Shown one piece after another: positions 18,022 through 27,214 of a stretch of 64,000 nucleotides of DNA. Source of the DNA: Clostridiales bacterium. GTDB lineage: Bacteria > Bacillota > Clostridia > Lachnospirales > Cellulosilyticaceae. The stretch is taken from the NCBI GenBank assembly GCA_019418225.1, contig DYCF01000003.1:92724-156723 (forward strand), written 5' to 3'. The notes beneath the pieces were generated by a model. The model saw only the letters and a list, made by a program, of their open reading frames with translations, was not told the DNA's origin and searched no databases. The position numbers and the translations under genes were made by a program. Position 1 is the stretch's first letter. Every line of letters starts with the position of its first letter.

Positions 18022-19101
18022 TTAAGAACGTACATATCTTTCCCCTGGTAATTTTTTTATATATCCCTTCAGCTCTAATTGAGTTAAATCTCTATAAATA
18101 GCTTCATAGGAAAGCTTGGTACTTGTTAGTAATTCATTTAAAAAAATAGGATTCCAACTTACATAAGCATATACCATCCTTTCTTCTTGTGCAAGTTGAT
18201 TATTGGGATTTTTTGAAGTATTTTTACTTGAAGGCTGTAAAGCAGCTTGTATTTCCAACGGAAGTTCCTCTAAAATATCCCTTACACAGGTTACACATTT
18301 AGCACCATTCTTAATTAATTCGTTGGTTCCAAGACTCATACGACGCCCCAAATCCCCAGGTATTGCAAACACATCTCTATTATATTCTAAAGCCAAGGTA
18401 GCTGTGATTAATGAACCACTTCTATAATCTGCCTCACTCACTAATACACCTAAAGACAATCCACTAATAAGGCGATTACGTTTTGGAAATTGATAAGGCC
18501 GTGCTGGCGTATTTAAAGGATATTCTGATATAATTGCACCCTCTTCAGGGATACGGCAATATAAATTGCGATTACATGCTGGATAACATACATCTACGCC
18601 CGTTCCAAGTACGGCTATAGTCTTTCCACTTCTTAGAGCCCCTTCATGTGCAGCACCATCTATTCCTTTAGCCATACCACTAACTACAGTAATGCCATAT
18701 GCAGCTAATTCCTCTGCAATCCTAACTGTCATCCCATAACCATATTCCAAACAATCCCTTGCCCCCACTATAGCAAACGTAGGGGTATTTAAAATATTTA
18801 TCTCACCTTTTACATACAATACAAGTGGTGCATCAGGAATCCTTTTCAATAATTTAGGATACATCTCATCTTCTAAGCTAATTAACGTAACACCTTGTTT
18901 TTCACACCGCTCATATTCTGCTTTGGCTACATCCAAATAAGGCTTAGCTGCCTTAATTTTTTCTACAATCTGCATTGCAATACCAGGATAACTATTCATT
19001 TTATAAATAGCTTCAGGTGTTTTAAATCTTTCTAATAAACCTAATTTTATTGTTTCACTTAACTTTACTTGATGTAACCATAGATAATATATCTTTTGCA
19101 T
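18022..19101 (-). CDS. dprA: DNA-processing protein DprA
   Basis: Loads RecA on single-stranded DNA taken up in transformation. The 359 residues contain a SAM-like N-terminal region (residues 1-60), the Rossmann-like core FAIVGARDCLEYGYGM, VVSGMAKGIDGAAHEGAL, AVLGTGVDVCYPACN and FPKRNRLISGLSLGVLVSEA, and a C-terminal winged helix. The dprA-topA pairing is conserved in Firmicutes. With comM on the opposite strand beside it, this is the only competence-related locus visible here. Confidence 0.96.
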   Translation of the reverse strand: MQKIYYLWLHQVKLSETIKLGLLERFKTPEAIYKMNSYPGIAMQIVEKIKAAKPYLDVAKAEYERCEKQGVTLISLEDEMYPKLLKRIPDAPLVLYVKGEINILNTPTFAIVGARDCLEYGYGMTVRIAEELAAYGITVVSGMAKGIDGAAHEGALRSGKTIAVLGTGVDVCYPACNRNLYCRIPEEGAIISEYPLNTPARPYQFPKRNRLISGLSLGVLVSEADYRSGSLITATLALEYNRDVFAIPGDLGRRMSLGTNELIKNGAKCVTCVRDILEELPLEIQAALQPSSKNTSKNPNNQLAQEERMVYAYVSWNPIFLNELLTSTKLSYEAIYRDLTQLELKGYIKKLPGERYVRS

Positions 19102-19214
19102 TTCTACACCTCATTTTATGGAATTTATAAACTCTTTATACATAATTGTTTATTTCTTCTCAGAAATGACCATACTTCAACAAAATAAATTTATTTAATA
19201 GAAAGGATAGCCCA

Positions 19215-20729
19215 ATGTTCTGTAAATTAAACAGTTATTCTTTAAATGGTATAGACGCCATTCCCATTGAGGTTGAAATTGATATTAACGATGGTCTACC
19301 TGGGTTTGATATTGTAGGCCTACCTGATAGTTCTGTAAAAGAGGCTAGAGAACGTGTTAGAAGTGCCATCAAAAATAGCGGTTTTAAATTTCCAATTCGC
19401 CGCATTACAGTCAATCTAGCCCCTGCAGATATTAAAAAAGAAGGTAGTCTCTATGATCTGCCTATTGCTTTAGGTATTTTATGTTGCTCAGGCGAACTCC
19501 CTTTAGAATCATTACGTCAAACACTCTTCATAGGTGAACTTGCTCTAGACGGTTCTCTTCGTAGTGTACGTGGACTTTTACCCCTTTTATGTACACTTCC
19601 TTCTACAGAACATACAACCTGTGTTATTCCTACTAGTAATGCAAGAGAAGCTAGTCTTATACAGGGGATTAACATACGTTTAGCCCATAATCTATCTGAA
19701 GTCATTGCTTTTATCCATCACCAAAGCTACCTTACTCAATGCGCGCCTACAACTTCTCCTCCTGCCCCTCCCAAAATCCTAGATTTTGCTGATGTAAAAG
19801 GCCAAGAGTCTGTTAAACGCGGACTTATCATTTGCGCTTCCGGTTTTCATAACGCCTTATTAATGGGACCTCCTGGTTCCGGAAAAACAATGCTAGCTAA
19901 ACGTCTTATTTCTATATTACCACCTCTGACAGAATCAGAATGCATCGACCTTACTAAACTTTATAGTTTAGCAGATAAATTACCTAATCATACTATTATG
20001 CATACGCGTCCTTTTAGAGCTCCTCATCACACTATCACAACCTTAGGCCTTGCTGGCGGCGGACATCATCCTAAACCTGGTGAAATTAGTTTAGCCCATT
20101 TAGGTGTTCTTTTTTTAGATGAACTTTTAGAGTTTAATCGCCATACCTTAGAAGTTCTAAGGCAACCATTAGAAGAGCATCAAATCACTTTATCACGTGC
20201 TAATATCACCTTAACTTATCCTGCTGACTTTTTACTCATTGCTTCTACAAACCCTTGCCCTTGTGGTTACTATCCTAACACACAAAAATGTAGCTGTTCT
20301 TTAAATAGTGTCAAAAAATATATGTCCAAACTTTCAGGACCACTTTTAGACCGCATCGACCTTCAACTAGAAACCAAATCACCCACATTAACTGATTTAA
20401 ACTCAGTAAATTCACTTTCCTCAGAAGAAATGTATGCACAAGTTCAAAAGGCTATCAACTATCAAAAAGAACGTTTTTCTGGTACTTCTCTACACTACAA
20501 CAGTCAAATTCCCACATGTGATTTAAAAAAATACTGCCAACTGACTAAAGAAGCTAAAACAATGTTAGATAAGTGGTTTACAACTTCTTCTTCTAGCGTT
20601 CGTTCCTATGATAAGATTTTACGTATTGCACGTACTATTGCCGACTTAAGTGACAGCATCACTATAGATACTATTCATATAGCCGAAGCTATTCAATACC
20701 GCTTGCTAGACCACAACTTGTGGCACTAA
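19215..20729 (+). CDS. comM: Magnesium chelatase-like AAA+ ATPase ComM/YifB
   Basis: ComM is a hexameric helicase that promotes branch migration during natural transformation in Gram-negative bacteria. The Firmicute homologues (YifB) are common, with an unclear role. The 504 residues have the N-terminal Lon-like fold (MFCKLNSYSLNGIDAIPIEV, KEARERVRSAIKNSGFKFP), Walker A LMGPPGSGKTMLAKRL, Walker B GVLFLDELLEF, and a zinc-type cluster CPCGYYPNTQKCSC. Divergent from dprA across 113 bases. The SD is GAAAGGAT. Confidence 0.93.
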   Translation: MFCKLNSYSLNGIDAIPIEVEIDINDGLPGFDIVGLPDSSVKEARERVRSAIKNSGFKFPIRRITVNLAPADIKKEGSLYDLPIALGILCCSGELPLESLRQTLFIGELALDGSLRSVRGLLPLLCTLPSTEHTTCVIPTSNAREASLIQGINIRLAHNLSEVIAFIHHQSYLTQCAPTTSPPAPPKILDFADVKGQESVKRGLIICASGFHNALLMGPPGSGKTMLAKRLISILPPLTESECIDLTKLYSLADKLPNHTIMHTRPFRAPHHTITTLGLAGGGHHPKPGEISLAHLGVLFLDELLEFNRHTLEVLRQPLEEHQITLSRANITLTYPADFLLIASTNPCPCGYYPNTQKCSCSLNSVKKYMSKLSGPLLDRIDLQLETKSPTLTDLNSVNSLSSEEMYAQVQKAINYQKERFSGTSLHYNSQIPTCDLKKYCQLTKEAKTMLDKWFTTSSSSVRSYDKILRIARTIADLSDSITIDTIHIAEAIQYRLLDHNLWH

Positions 20730-20730
20730 T

Positions 20731-20778
20731 AAAAAATAAAAGACGCCTCACTAAAAGTGAAAACGTCTTTTATTTTTT
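20731..20778. terminator. Bidirectional terminator between comM and nrdR
   Basis: A perfect 15-bp stem (AAAAAATAAAAGACG at 20731-20745 and its complement at 20764-20778) with an inner TCAC/GTGA pair. The right arm includes the nrdR stop codon and last codons, so the two convergent genes share one compact terminator. Confidence 0.8.
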
Positions 20779-21228
20779 ACATTTTTTTATATTCTCTAAT
20801 TCTATAATAAACTCATCAATAGAAGTAAATTGTTTATATACAGAAGCAAAACGAATGTAAGATACTTCATCTAGTGCTTTAAGTCGCTGCATTGTAATCT
20901 CACCTAATGTTGTAGAAGAAATTTCTTTTGTTTCTAAACTACTAATATAATTTTCAATACCATCTACAAGTTCTTCTATTTGCTCTAAACTAATACTTCG
21001 TTTATTACATGATCTTAAAATTCCTTTAAATAACTTTTCGCGTTCAAAAGGCTCCCTTGTCATATTACGTTTGATTACTATAATAGGAATGGTTTCTATC
21101 TTCTCATATGTAGTAAATCGCTTATCACACTTTTCACATTGCCTTCTTCTTCGAATCATTTCATTTTCATTGACGGGTCTAGAGTTTAGTACCTTGGAAG
21201 TACCATATCCGCAGTAAGGGCATTTCAT
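20770..21228 (-). CDS. nrdR: Transcriptional repressor NrdR
   Basis: Represses ribonucleotide reductase genes in response to dATP/ATP. The 152 residues have the N-terminal zinc ribbon (CPYC at residues 3-6, CEKC at 31-34) with RRRRQCEKCDKRFTTYE, and an ATP-cone domain (IVIKRNMTREPFEREKLFKG). Full length. Its target nrd genes are not in this window. Confidence 0.96.
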   Translation of the reverse strand: MKCPYCGYGTSKVLNSRPVNENEMIRRRRQCEKCDKRFTTYEKIETIPIIVIKRNMTREPFEREKLFKGILRSCNKRSISLEQIEELVDGIENYISSLETKEISSTTLGEITMQRLKALDEVSYIRFASVYKQFTSIDEFIIELENIKKCKK

Positions 21229-21293
21229 TCACCATATCCTCCTAGCTTTTATTATCCATAAGCGTACCATATTTTTCAGATAAAAGTCAATAC

Positions 21294-21332
21294 CTATAAA
21301 AGGTACAATGCATTTCATCGTACCCTTTATAG
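21294..21332 (-). terminator. Hairpin downstream of sigG, probable weak terminator
   Basis: On the minus strand a 13-bp stem forms if one G-U pair is allowed; on the plus strand the same position is a mismatch, so the structure is specific to sigG-strand RNA. The following sequence is only moderately T-rich. Confidence 0.4.
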
Positions 21333-21374
21333 ATTAATTGAATATGGATAAGCTTCACCTTTCACGTCATAATA

Positions 21375-22148
21375 TTATATATACTTTTTCATATGCTTTA
21401 ATGCTGTTTTTTCTAATCTTGAAACTTGCGCTTGTGAAATACCTATTTCATTTGCTACTTCCATTTGCGTTTTACCTGCAAAAAATCTTAGCATTAATAT
21501 TTGTTTTTCTCTTTCATTAATGCGTTTCATCGCCTCTTTTAAAGCAATATTTTCAAGCCAAATATCATCTTGACTCTTTTCATCACTTACTTGATCCATA
21601 ATATAAAGTGTATCACTTTCATCATGATAAACTGGTTCATACAAAGAAATCGGATCTTGAATTGCATCTAATGCAAATACAACATCCTCTTTCTTAACAC
21701 CTAGCTCATCTGCAATTTCTTGAATAGTTGGTTCCTTGGCATTTTTTCGTGTAAGCTGCTCTTTTGCTTGTAAAGCTTTGTATGCTGTGTCTCTTAACGA
21801 ACGACTTACGCGAATGGCATTGTTGTCCCTTAAGTACCTTCTAATTTCTCCTATAATCATAGGAACTGCATAAGTAGAAAACCTTACATTTTGTGTAACA
21901 TCAAAGTTATCTATTGCTTTAATAAGTCCTATACACCCTACTTGAAACAAGTCATCTACATGTTCCCCTCGATTATTAAAGCGCTGAATAACACTTAGAA
22001 CAAGTCTTAAATTCCCCCTTATATAAGCTTCTCTCGCTGCATTATCGCCTTGTTCAATTAATTTAAACAATATTTCTTTTTGTTCATTTGTTAAAATGGG
22101 AAGCTTTGCTGTATTTACCCCGCATATTTCTACCTTATTTATAGCCAT
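21375..22148 (-). CDS. sigG: Forespore-specific RNA polymerase sigma-G
   Basis: Late forespore sigma factor. The 257 residues carry the N-terminal sequence VEICGVNTAKLPIL typical of sigma-G (the region bound by the anti-sigma Gin), region 2 with HVDDLFQVGCIGLIKAIDNF and FSTYAVPMIIGEIRRYLRDN, region 3, and region 4 with MRINEREKQILMLRFFAGKTQ and a helix-turn-helix. It lies directly after sigE, as in Bacillus, but with an 84-base gap that may carry its own promoter. Confidence 0.95.
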   Translation of the reverse strand: MAINKVEICGVNTAKLPILTNEQKEILFKLIEQGDNAAREAYIRGNLRLVLSVIQRFNNRGEHVDDLFQVGCIGLIKAIDNFDVTQNVRFSTYAVPMIIGEIRRYLRDNNAIRVSRSLRDTAYKALQAKEQLTRKNAKEPTIQEIADELGVKKEDVVFALDAIQDPISLYEPVYHDESDTLYIMDQVSDEKSQDDIWLENIALKEAMKRINEREKQILMLRFFAGKTQMEVANEIGISQAQVSRLEKTALKHMKKYI

Positions 22149-22232
22149 ATCTCTTGCCTCCTAGCATACTATTCCAGCATAAGTTAAGTCTATAAATAAG
22201 CTTCTCCATAATCTAATTATTTATTCAGGATA

Positions 22233-22979
22233 TCAGCTCATTCTATTAATTTCCTTTTTTAATCTTAGTATTATTTTTTTCTCAAGTCGAGATATATAAG
22301 ACTGTGAAATACCTAAAAGATCTGCTACTTCTTTTTGTGTTTTTTCCTTACCTTGCGTTGTAAATCCAAAACGTAGTTCTACAATTTCACGCTCTCTATC
22401 TGTTAGTTTTAATAACGCTTGTTTTAAAAGCTTCTTATCCACTTCTTCTTCAATATTACGATAAATAATATCAGGCTCTGTTCCTAGTATATCTGATAAT
22501 AATAATTCATTACCATCCCAGTCTACATTTAATGGCTCATCAATTGACACTTCTGTTTTTAACTTATTTGTACGTCGTAAAAACATTAAAATTTCATTTT
22601 CAATACATCTAGATGCATAGGTGGCAAGTTTTATTTTTTTGCTTGGATTAAATGTATTGATAGATTTAATAAGTCCTATTGTTCCTATAGAAATCAAATC
22701 TTCCATATGAATACCTGTATTCTCAAACTTTCTTGCAATATATACAACCAGTCTTAAATTACGTTCAATAAGAATTGTTTTTATTTCCTTAAGTGCTGCC
22801 TCATCTCCCTCAGACGCAGCCATCTTTGCAATAAGTTCTTCTTCTTCTTCTCTTGTAAGTGGTGGTGGTAGGACTTCACTTCCACCAATATAATCAATTG
22901 CTTGTGCTCTTTTTCTTATGTAACGATATCTAAAATGGCGGCTTATTTTTTTTAAGTAACCAATCCACTTTTTAATCAT
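22233..22979 (-). CDS. sigE: Mother-cell RNA polymerase sigma-E (pro-form)
   Basis: First mother-cell sigma factor, made as an inactive precursor. The 248 residues begin with a basic, amphipathic pro-sequence of about 30 residues ending in DYIGGSEVLPPPLT, where the SpoIIGA cleavage site is expected near Tyr30. Regions 2 (HMEDLISIGTIGLIKSINTF) and 4 (LTDREREIVELRFGF) follow. It starts three bases after the spoIIGA stop, and its SD GAGGGGG lies within the end of spoIIGA, so the protease and its substrate are translationally coupled. Confidence 0.96.
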   Translation of the reverse strand: MIKKWIGYLKKISRHFRYRYIRKRAQAIDYIGGSEVLPPPLTREEEEELIAKMAASEGDEAALKEIKTILIERNLRLVVYIARKFENTGIHMEDLISIGTIGLIKSINTFNPSKKIKLATYASRCIENEILMFLRRTNKLKTEVSIDEPLNVDWDGNELLLSDILGTEPDIIYRNIEEEVDKKLLKQALLKLTDREREIVELRFGFTTQGKEKTQKEVADLLGISQSYISRLEKKIILRLKKEINRMS

Positions 22980-22982
22980 AAC

Positions 22983-23855
22983 TTATTCCCCCTCACTCAC
23001 GATAAAGTCCGGATGAATTAATGCTTTATATGTTCTATCACTGCACAAGTTTCCAAAAGCAATGCCAATAATACATTTTGGAATTTGCTTTTCAAATCCA
23101 CCTTTATGAAGCACTATGCATTCACTCATCACGCCCCATAGTAATCCATTTTCACAGCCCATGCTGTGAAAGGGAATAATATACCTAGGACCTTTATCCA
23201 ATTCCATCATCTTTTCTACATCATTATGGCAACTTTCAATTGCTTTACACTCTTCATCCTCTAGTATCTTCTTAATTGCATCATATGTCACAACCAGAAC
23301 CGGTTGATGACCAATTGGTGTATATAACATATTTCCTGTATCTAAAAGAGCTGGTACCCTTTCCATCCTTCCATCATAATGTATCTCTAAATCGTATTCA
23401 AAATGAGGCATGACCAATCGTTTTCTAATTGCATAAAATGAAAAATATACTATAAAACCCACACCTATACCTATTAGAAATATAAATTCTAACGTTGGTT
23501 TATAGCCCGGTACATAATATTGAAGTTGATACCATAAGGTAAAGCTTGCACCACCAATTAATGCCGCAACTCCTGTACTTAACAAATAGTACTTTGCAAA
23601 ATCTTTAAGACGTACAGGATGATATAAATACAAAATAGGAATGACAGGTACAAGTAAAGTATATACGCTATACGGTAAACGCTGTAATACTGGATAAATA
23701 AGTAGCATACAATATAACAAAGCCGCAATTATGCCACCTATAAGAAGCTTCTTTAAGTGTAATGGCTTATTAAGTATCATGGTTGTAATTATAAATATTA
23801 TAATGTCCATCACAAAATTAATTAAAAATAATATATCCATATAAAGAACATACAC
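22983..23855 (-). CDS. spoIIGA: Sporulation sigma-E factor-processing peptidase SpoIIGA
   Basis: Membrane aspartic protease that cleaves pro-sigma-E after the forespore signal SpoIIR. The first 145 residues form about five membrane segments. The cytoplasmic domain has the active-site motif LLDTGN with Asp172. The start is a GTG with AGAGGTG five bases upstream, giving MYVLYMDILFLINFVMD, which lines up with the Bacillus N-terminus. Length 290 residues, typical. It begins the spoIIGA-sigE operon, isolated from ftsZ by a strong terminator. Confidence 0.93.
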   Translation of the reverse strand: MYVLYMDILFLINFVMDIIIFIITTMILNKPLHLKKLLIGGIIAALLYCMLLIYPVLQRLPYSVYTLLVPVIPILYLYHPVRLKDFAKYYLLSTGVAALIGGASFTLWYQLQYYVPGYKPTLEFIFLIGIGVGFIVYFSFYAIRKRLVMPHFEYDLEIHYDGRMERVPALLDTGNMLYTPIGHQPVLVVTYDAIKKILEDEECKAIESCHNDVEKMMELDKGPRYIIPFHSMGCENGLLWGVMSECIVLHKGGFEKQIPKCIIGIAFGNLCSDRTYKALIHPDFIVSEGE

Positions 23856-23887
23856 CTTGTCACCTCTTCCTTTCCCTTGCCATTCTT

Positions 23888-23920
23888 ATTGTATCTAATT
23901 TTGCTTACAAATTTTGTAAA
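23888..23920 (-). promoter_or_regulatory. Candidate spoIIG promoter with long spacer
   Basis: Minus-strand TTTACA and TACAAT are separated by 21 bases, close to the 22-base spacing of the Spo0A-dependent Bacillus spoIIG promoter. A TTACAAA/TTTGTAA palindrome lies over the -35. No perfect 0A box (TGTCGAA) is seen. Confidence 0.35.
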
Positions 23921-23935
23921 AATAATGGATGGCAT

Positions 23936-23972
23936 AAAAAAAAAGATACGACATCATCGTATCTTTTTTTTC
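23936..23972 (-). terminator. Terminator after ftsZ
   Basis: GATACGA/TCGTATC stem with five-base loop, extended by A-T pairs on both sides, and a run of ten T on the minus strand. It ends the dcw transcript before spoIIGA. Confidence 0.9.
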
Positions 23973-23975
23973 TTA

Positions 23976-25100
23976 TTAGCGATTTCTTCTTAAAAACTGT
24001 GGTATTTCCACTTGAATTTCTTTAATAGGTGTAAACCTTTCCTCTTCAGCTGGCTGCATAGCTGGTCTAGAAGGTGCAGCTTGTGTTTGTCTTGGTGCTT
24101 CTTCTTTTACAGCTTGTACTGGTTTAAATGTATTTAAGCTTACATCTTGATTTTGGAAATCTGTTGCAATAACTGTAATAATGATTTCTTCACCTAAGTC
24201 TTCATTAATAGATGTACCGAAGATAATTTCAGCATCTGGGTCAACTGCTTCTCTAATAAGTCCCATACCCACATTTGCTTCCATAAGTCCTAATGTTTCA
24301 CCACCACACATGTTAACAAGTACACAACGTGCCCCATTAATACTTGTATCAAGAAGTGGACTGCTGATTGCATACTTAACAGCTTCTTCTGCACGGTTTT
24401 CACCTGTTGCACGTCCAATACCCATGTGTGCAACACCTTTATTATTCATAATTGTTCTAACATCGGCAAAGTCAAGGTTGATGATACCAGGATTAGAAAT
24501 AAGGTCTGTAATACCTTGTACACCTTGTTGGAGAACATCATCTGCCTTACTGAATGCATCTACCATTGTTGTTTTTTTATCAATAACTTGTAAAATCTTA
24601 TCATTTGGAATCACAACAAGTGTATCTACATTTTGTTTTAATTCATTAATACCTTTTTCAGCATTTAACATACGTTTTCTACCTTCAAAACTAAAAGGTT
24701 TTGTAACAACGCCTACTGTTAAAATGCCTTGTTCCTTTGCTATACTTGCAATAACAGGAGCAGCACCTGTTCCTGTTCCACCGCCCATACCAGCAGTAAT
24801 AAATAGCATATCAGCACCTTTAATCGCTTGCAGAATTTCTTCACGGCTTTCCTCTGCTGATTTTGTTCCAATTTCAGGATTAGCGCCTGCGCCTAATCCA
24901 CGAGTCATTTTTTCACCAATTTGAATTTTACTTGGCGCACCTGAACGTGCAAGTGCTTGGTGGTCTGTATTAACAGTAATAAACTCTACCCCGTCTAATC
25001 CTTTTTCAATCATTCGATCTACAGCGTTATTACCCCCACCGCCTACACCGATAACTTTTATTTGTGCGCCTTGTAATTCATTTTCCCATATTTCGAGCAA
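23976..25100 (-). CDS. ftsZ: Cell division protein FtsZ
   Basis: Tubulin-like GTPase that forms the division ring. Motifs: IKVIGVGGGGNNAVDRMI, the tubulin signature GGGTGTGAAPVIA, and NLDFADVRTIM. The C-terminal tail ends EIQVEIPQFLRRNR, the conserved peptide that binds FtsA/SepF-type partners. I place the start at TTG 25100 (product MLEIWENELQGAQIKVIG): GGGGGAG lies 5 bases ahead and MLEI is usual in clostridia. An ATG at 25118 is in frame but has no ribosome-binding site. 374 residues. Last gene of the dcw cluster. Confidence 0.95.
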   Translation of the reverse strand: MLEIWENELQGAQIKVIGVGGGGNNAVDRMIEKGLDGVEFITVNTDHQALARSGAPSKIQIGEKMTRGLGAGANPEIGTKSAEESREEILQAIKGADMLFITAGMGGGTGTGAAPVIASIAKEQGILTVGVVTKPFSFEGRKRMLNAEKGINELKQNVDTLVVIPNDKILQVIDKKTTMVDAFSKADDVLQQGVQGITDLISNPGIINLDFADVRTIMNNKGVAHMGIGRATGENRAEEAVKYAISSPLLDTSINGARCVLVNMCGGETLGLMEANVGMGLIREAVDPDAEIIFGTSINEDLGEEIIITVIATDFQNQDVSLNTFKPVQAVKEEAPRQTQAAPSRPAMQPAEEERFTPIKEIQVEIPQFLRRNR

Positions 25101-25148
25101 AGTAGACTCCCCCTTCATCTGAAGTATATTTATTTATTGTGTATTTTT

Positions 25149-25868
25149 CTATGTAATGGGCCTAAGCGACGCTTGTCCACTTTTTACCACCTGAGATAAA
25201 TCTAGTATACCCATGTCGTATGTTTCATGCGTTGCAATGAGCCATTGAAGCTTTTTGTCAAAATCTCCTATCTCACCCATTATAACATCTAAATTATCAA
25301 CATACAAGTGAATTTCTTCAAGGTTATAAACATCTATTTCTTTTACCTTATCCACATACTCATATTCCTTTAAGACATTAATCATATCTCTTACTGCAAG
25401 AAATGCATCGTCATTTTGAATACCTAACATTTCTCCTATTTTAAACTCTGAAAAACTCAAACCATCTACAACTGGTATGGCCACACTCAAATTACTAGTT
25501 TGTTCTATAACTTGTCCTTGCTCATTTAAGCATAAATAGCTTCCCGAAAATGGTACATACATAAATGGTGCGTTCTCTACTAAATCAATAGTAACATTTC
25601 CTGGAAAATGATAGGTAATATTTACCTCTTGTATATATGGCAGTGCAAGTAATCCTTTCTTAGCCTTATTAAAAGATAAGTCTAATAAATTTCCGCCTTC
25701 AAGTCCTGATACATTTATAACTTCTTCCTTTGAATAATAGCCATTATTAACTACTGTAATCTTTTGTATTTTCCAAACAGGCAATGATAATAGGGCTATT
25801 AAAATAAGCCCTATTATCATACCAATATATATTTTCTTCTTTGGTTTTTTTATATTATATTTGTTCAA
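25149..25868 (-). CDS. divIB: Cell division protein DivIB/FtsQ
   Basis: Bitopic membrane protein of the divisome that binds FtsL and DivIC. The 239 residues have a short basic cytoplasmic start, one membrane segment (IGMIIGLILIALLSLPVW), then a POTRA domain (KITVVNNGYYSKEEVINVSG, and a beta region with GNVTIDLVENAPFMYV) and a FtsQ-type domain. Its position between murA and ftsZ agrees. The family is divergent, so the identification rests on layout and position together. Confidence 0.88.
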   Translation of the reverse strand: MNKYNIKKPKKKIYIGMIIGLILIALLSLPVWKIQKITVVNNGYYSKEEVINVSGLEGGNLLDLSFNKAKKGLLALPYIQEVNITYHFPGNVTIDLVENAPFMYVPFSGSYLCLNEQGQVIEQTSNLSVAIPVVDGLSFSEFKIGEMLGIQNDDAFLAVRDMINVLKEYEYVDKVKEIDVYNLEEIHLYVDNLDVIMGEIGDFDKKLQWLIATHETYDMGILDLSQVVKSGQASLRPIT

Positions 25869-25886
25869 ATATAACTACTTCCTCTC

Positions 25887-27140
25887 CTACTTGTACGTTA
25901 CATCTGCCCCTAATATACTTAGGTCCCTTACAATATCTTCATAACCTCGTTGTATATGGTGGGCATTTTTAACAACCGTTGTTCCTTCTGCTATAAGACC
26001 TGCAAGCACCAATGCTGCTCCACCTCTTAAGTCTGTGGCGTCAACTTCTGTACCTTTTAAATAAGGCGTTGGATGAATCGTCGCGATTTGTGTTTCCTCA
26101 TTTACGATAATATGTGCTCCTAATTTACGAAGCTCATTCGCGGCCTTAAATCTGGATTCAAATATATTTTCTTTTACATGACTTATGCCATTGCACGTTG
26201 TAAGCAGTGTTACAAATTGTGACTGCATATCTGTTGGAAATCCCGGGTACACCTCTGTTTTTAATACTATACCCTTTAGAGGTTTGGCGACTGTAAGAAT
26301 TACTTTATTCTTTTCTTCTCTTACATTACAACCAATTGCCCTTAATTTATTAATTGTAGCACCTAAATGTCTATTGTACACATCATTTAAAACTACATTT
26401 CCTCTCGTAATTGCACCTGCTACTAAATAGGTACCTGCTACAATACGATCCGGAATCACACGATAATTTGTACCATTTAATGCTTCTACGCCGTGAATAA
26501 TAATTTGTTTTGTTCCTGCACCTGATATTTTAGCACCACATGCATTTAAAAAGTTTTGTAAATCAACAATTTCCGGTTCTCGTGCAGCATTATCAATAGT
26601 CGTTGTTCCCTTTGCGCATGCTCCAGCTAACATAATATTCTCTGTTGCACCTACACTTGGTAACGTTAGATTAATATGAGCGCCTTGAAGGTTTAAAGTC
26701 TTGCAATGAATAAAGTCTTCCTGCTGCGATATATCTACCTGCATCTTACGTAATGCGTCTAAGTGGAGGTCAATAGGTCTTTTACCTAATTGACACCCAC
26801 CTGGCATACCAATCTTAGCCTCTTTACAGCGACCTAGAATGGCACCTAATAATATAATAGATGAGCGCATTTGATTTACTAAATCTGCAGGTACGTCACA
26901 ACTGTCTAAAGTACTTGTATCAATCATTAATACTTTTTCATCCCACATTATCTTACAACCCAACTGTTTAAGTATCTTTATCATTAATTCAACATCTGAA
27001 ATCCTAGGACAGTTATATAGATAAGTTGTACTTCTACAAAGTAAAGTTGCAGCAATAATAGGAAGAATTGCATTCTTGCTGCCAGCAATATGCAATTCAC
27101 CTTCTAGACGCCTACCTCCTTGGATAACAATTTCACTCAT
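25887..27140 (-). CDS. murA: UDP-N-acetylglucosamine 1-carboxyvinyltransferase MurA
   Basis: Transfers enolpyruvate from PEP to UDP-GlcNAc, the first committed step of peptidoglycan synthesis and target of fosfomycin. The catalytic cysteine is present as Cys116 in GMPGGCQLGKRPIDLH, so fosfomycin sensitivity is expected at this residue. AGSKNAILPIIAA and YPGFPTDMQSQFV are also seen. 417 residues. Firmicutes often have two MurA copies; only this one is visible. Its presence within the dcw cluster in place of murG-murB is a clostridial arrangement. Confidence 0.96.
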   Translation of the reverse strand: MSEIVIQGGRRLEGELHIAGSKNAILPIIAATLLCRSTTYLYNCPRISDVELMIKILKQLGCKIMWDEKVLMIDTSTLDSCDVPADLVNQMRSSIILLGAILGRCKEAKIGMPGGCQLGKRPIDLHLDALRKMQVDISQQEDFIHCKTLNLQGAHINLTLPSVGATENIMLAGACAKGTTTIDNAAREPEIVDLQNFLNACGAKISGAGTKQIIIHGVEALNGTNYRVIPDRIVAGTYLVAGAITRGNVVLNDVYNRHLGATINKLRAIGCNVREEKNKVILTVAKPLKGIVLKTEVYPGFPTDMQSQFVTLLTTCNGISHVKENIFESRFKAANELRKLGAHIIVNEETQIATIHPTPYLKGTEVDATDLRGGAALVLAGLIAEGTTVVKNAHHIQRGYEDIVRDLSILGADVTYK

Positions 27141-27214
27141 TTAAGAGCACCTCCTAAAATAGGTAAGCTTCTATACAACCAATTTATGCCAGAAACTGCA
27201 AAAAGGTACCACAT

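Noticed and set aside
24181..24924. 247-codon plus-strand frame inside ftsZ
   Set aside because: Antisense to a highly conserved gene; long only because of ftsZ codon composition.
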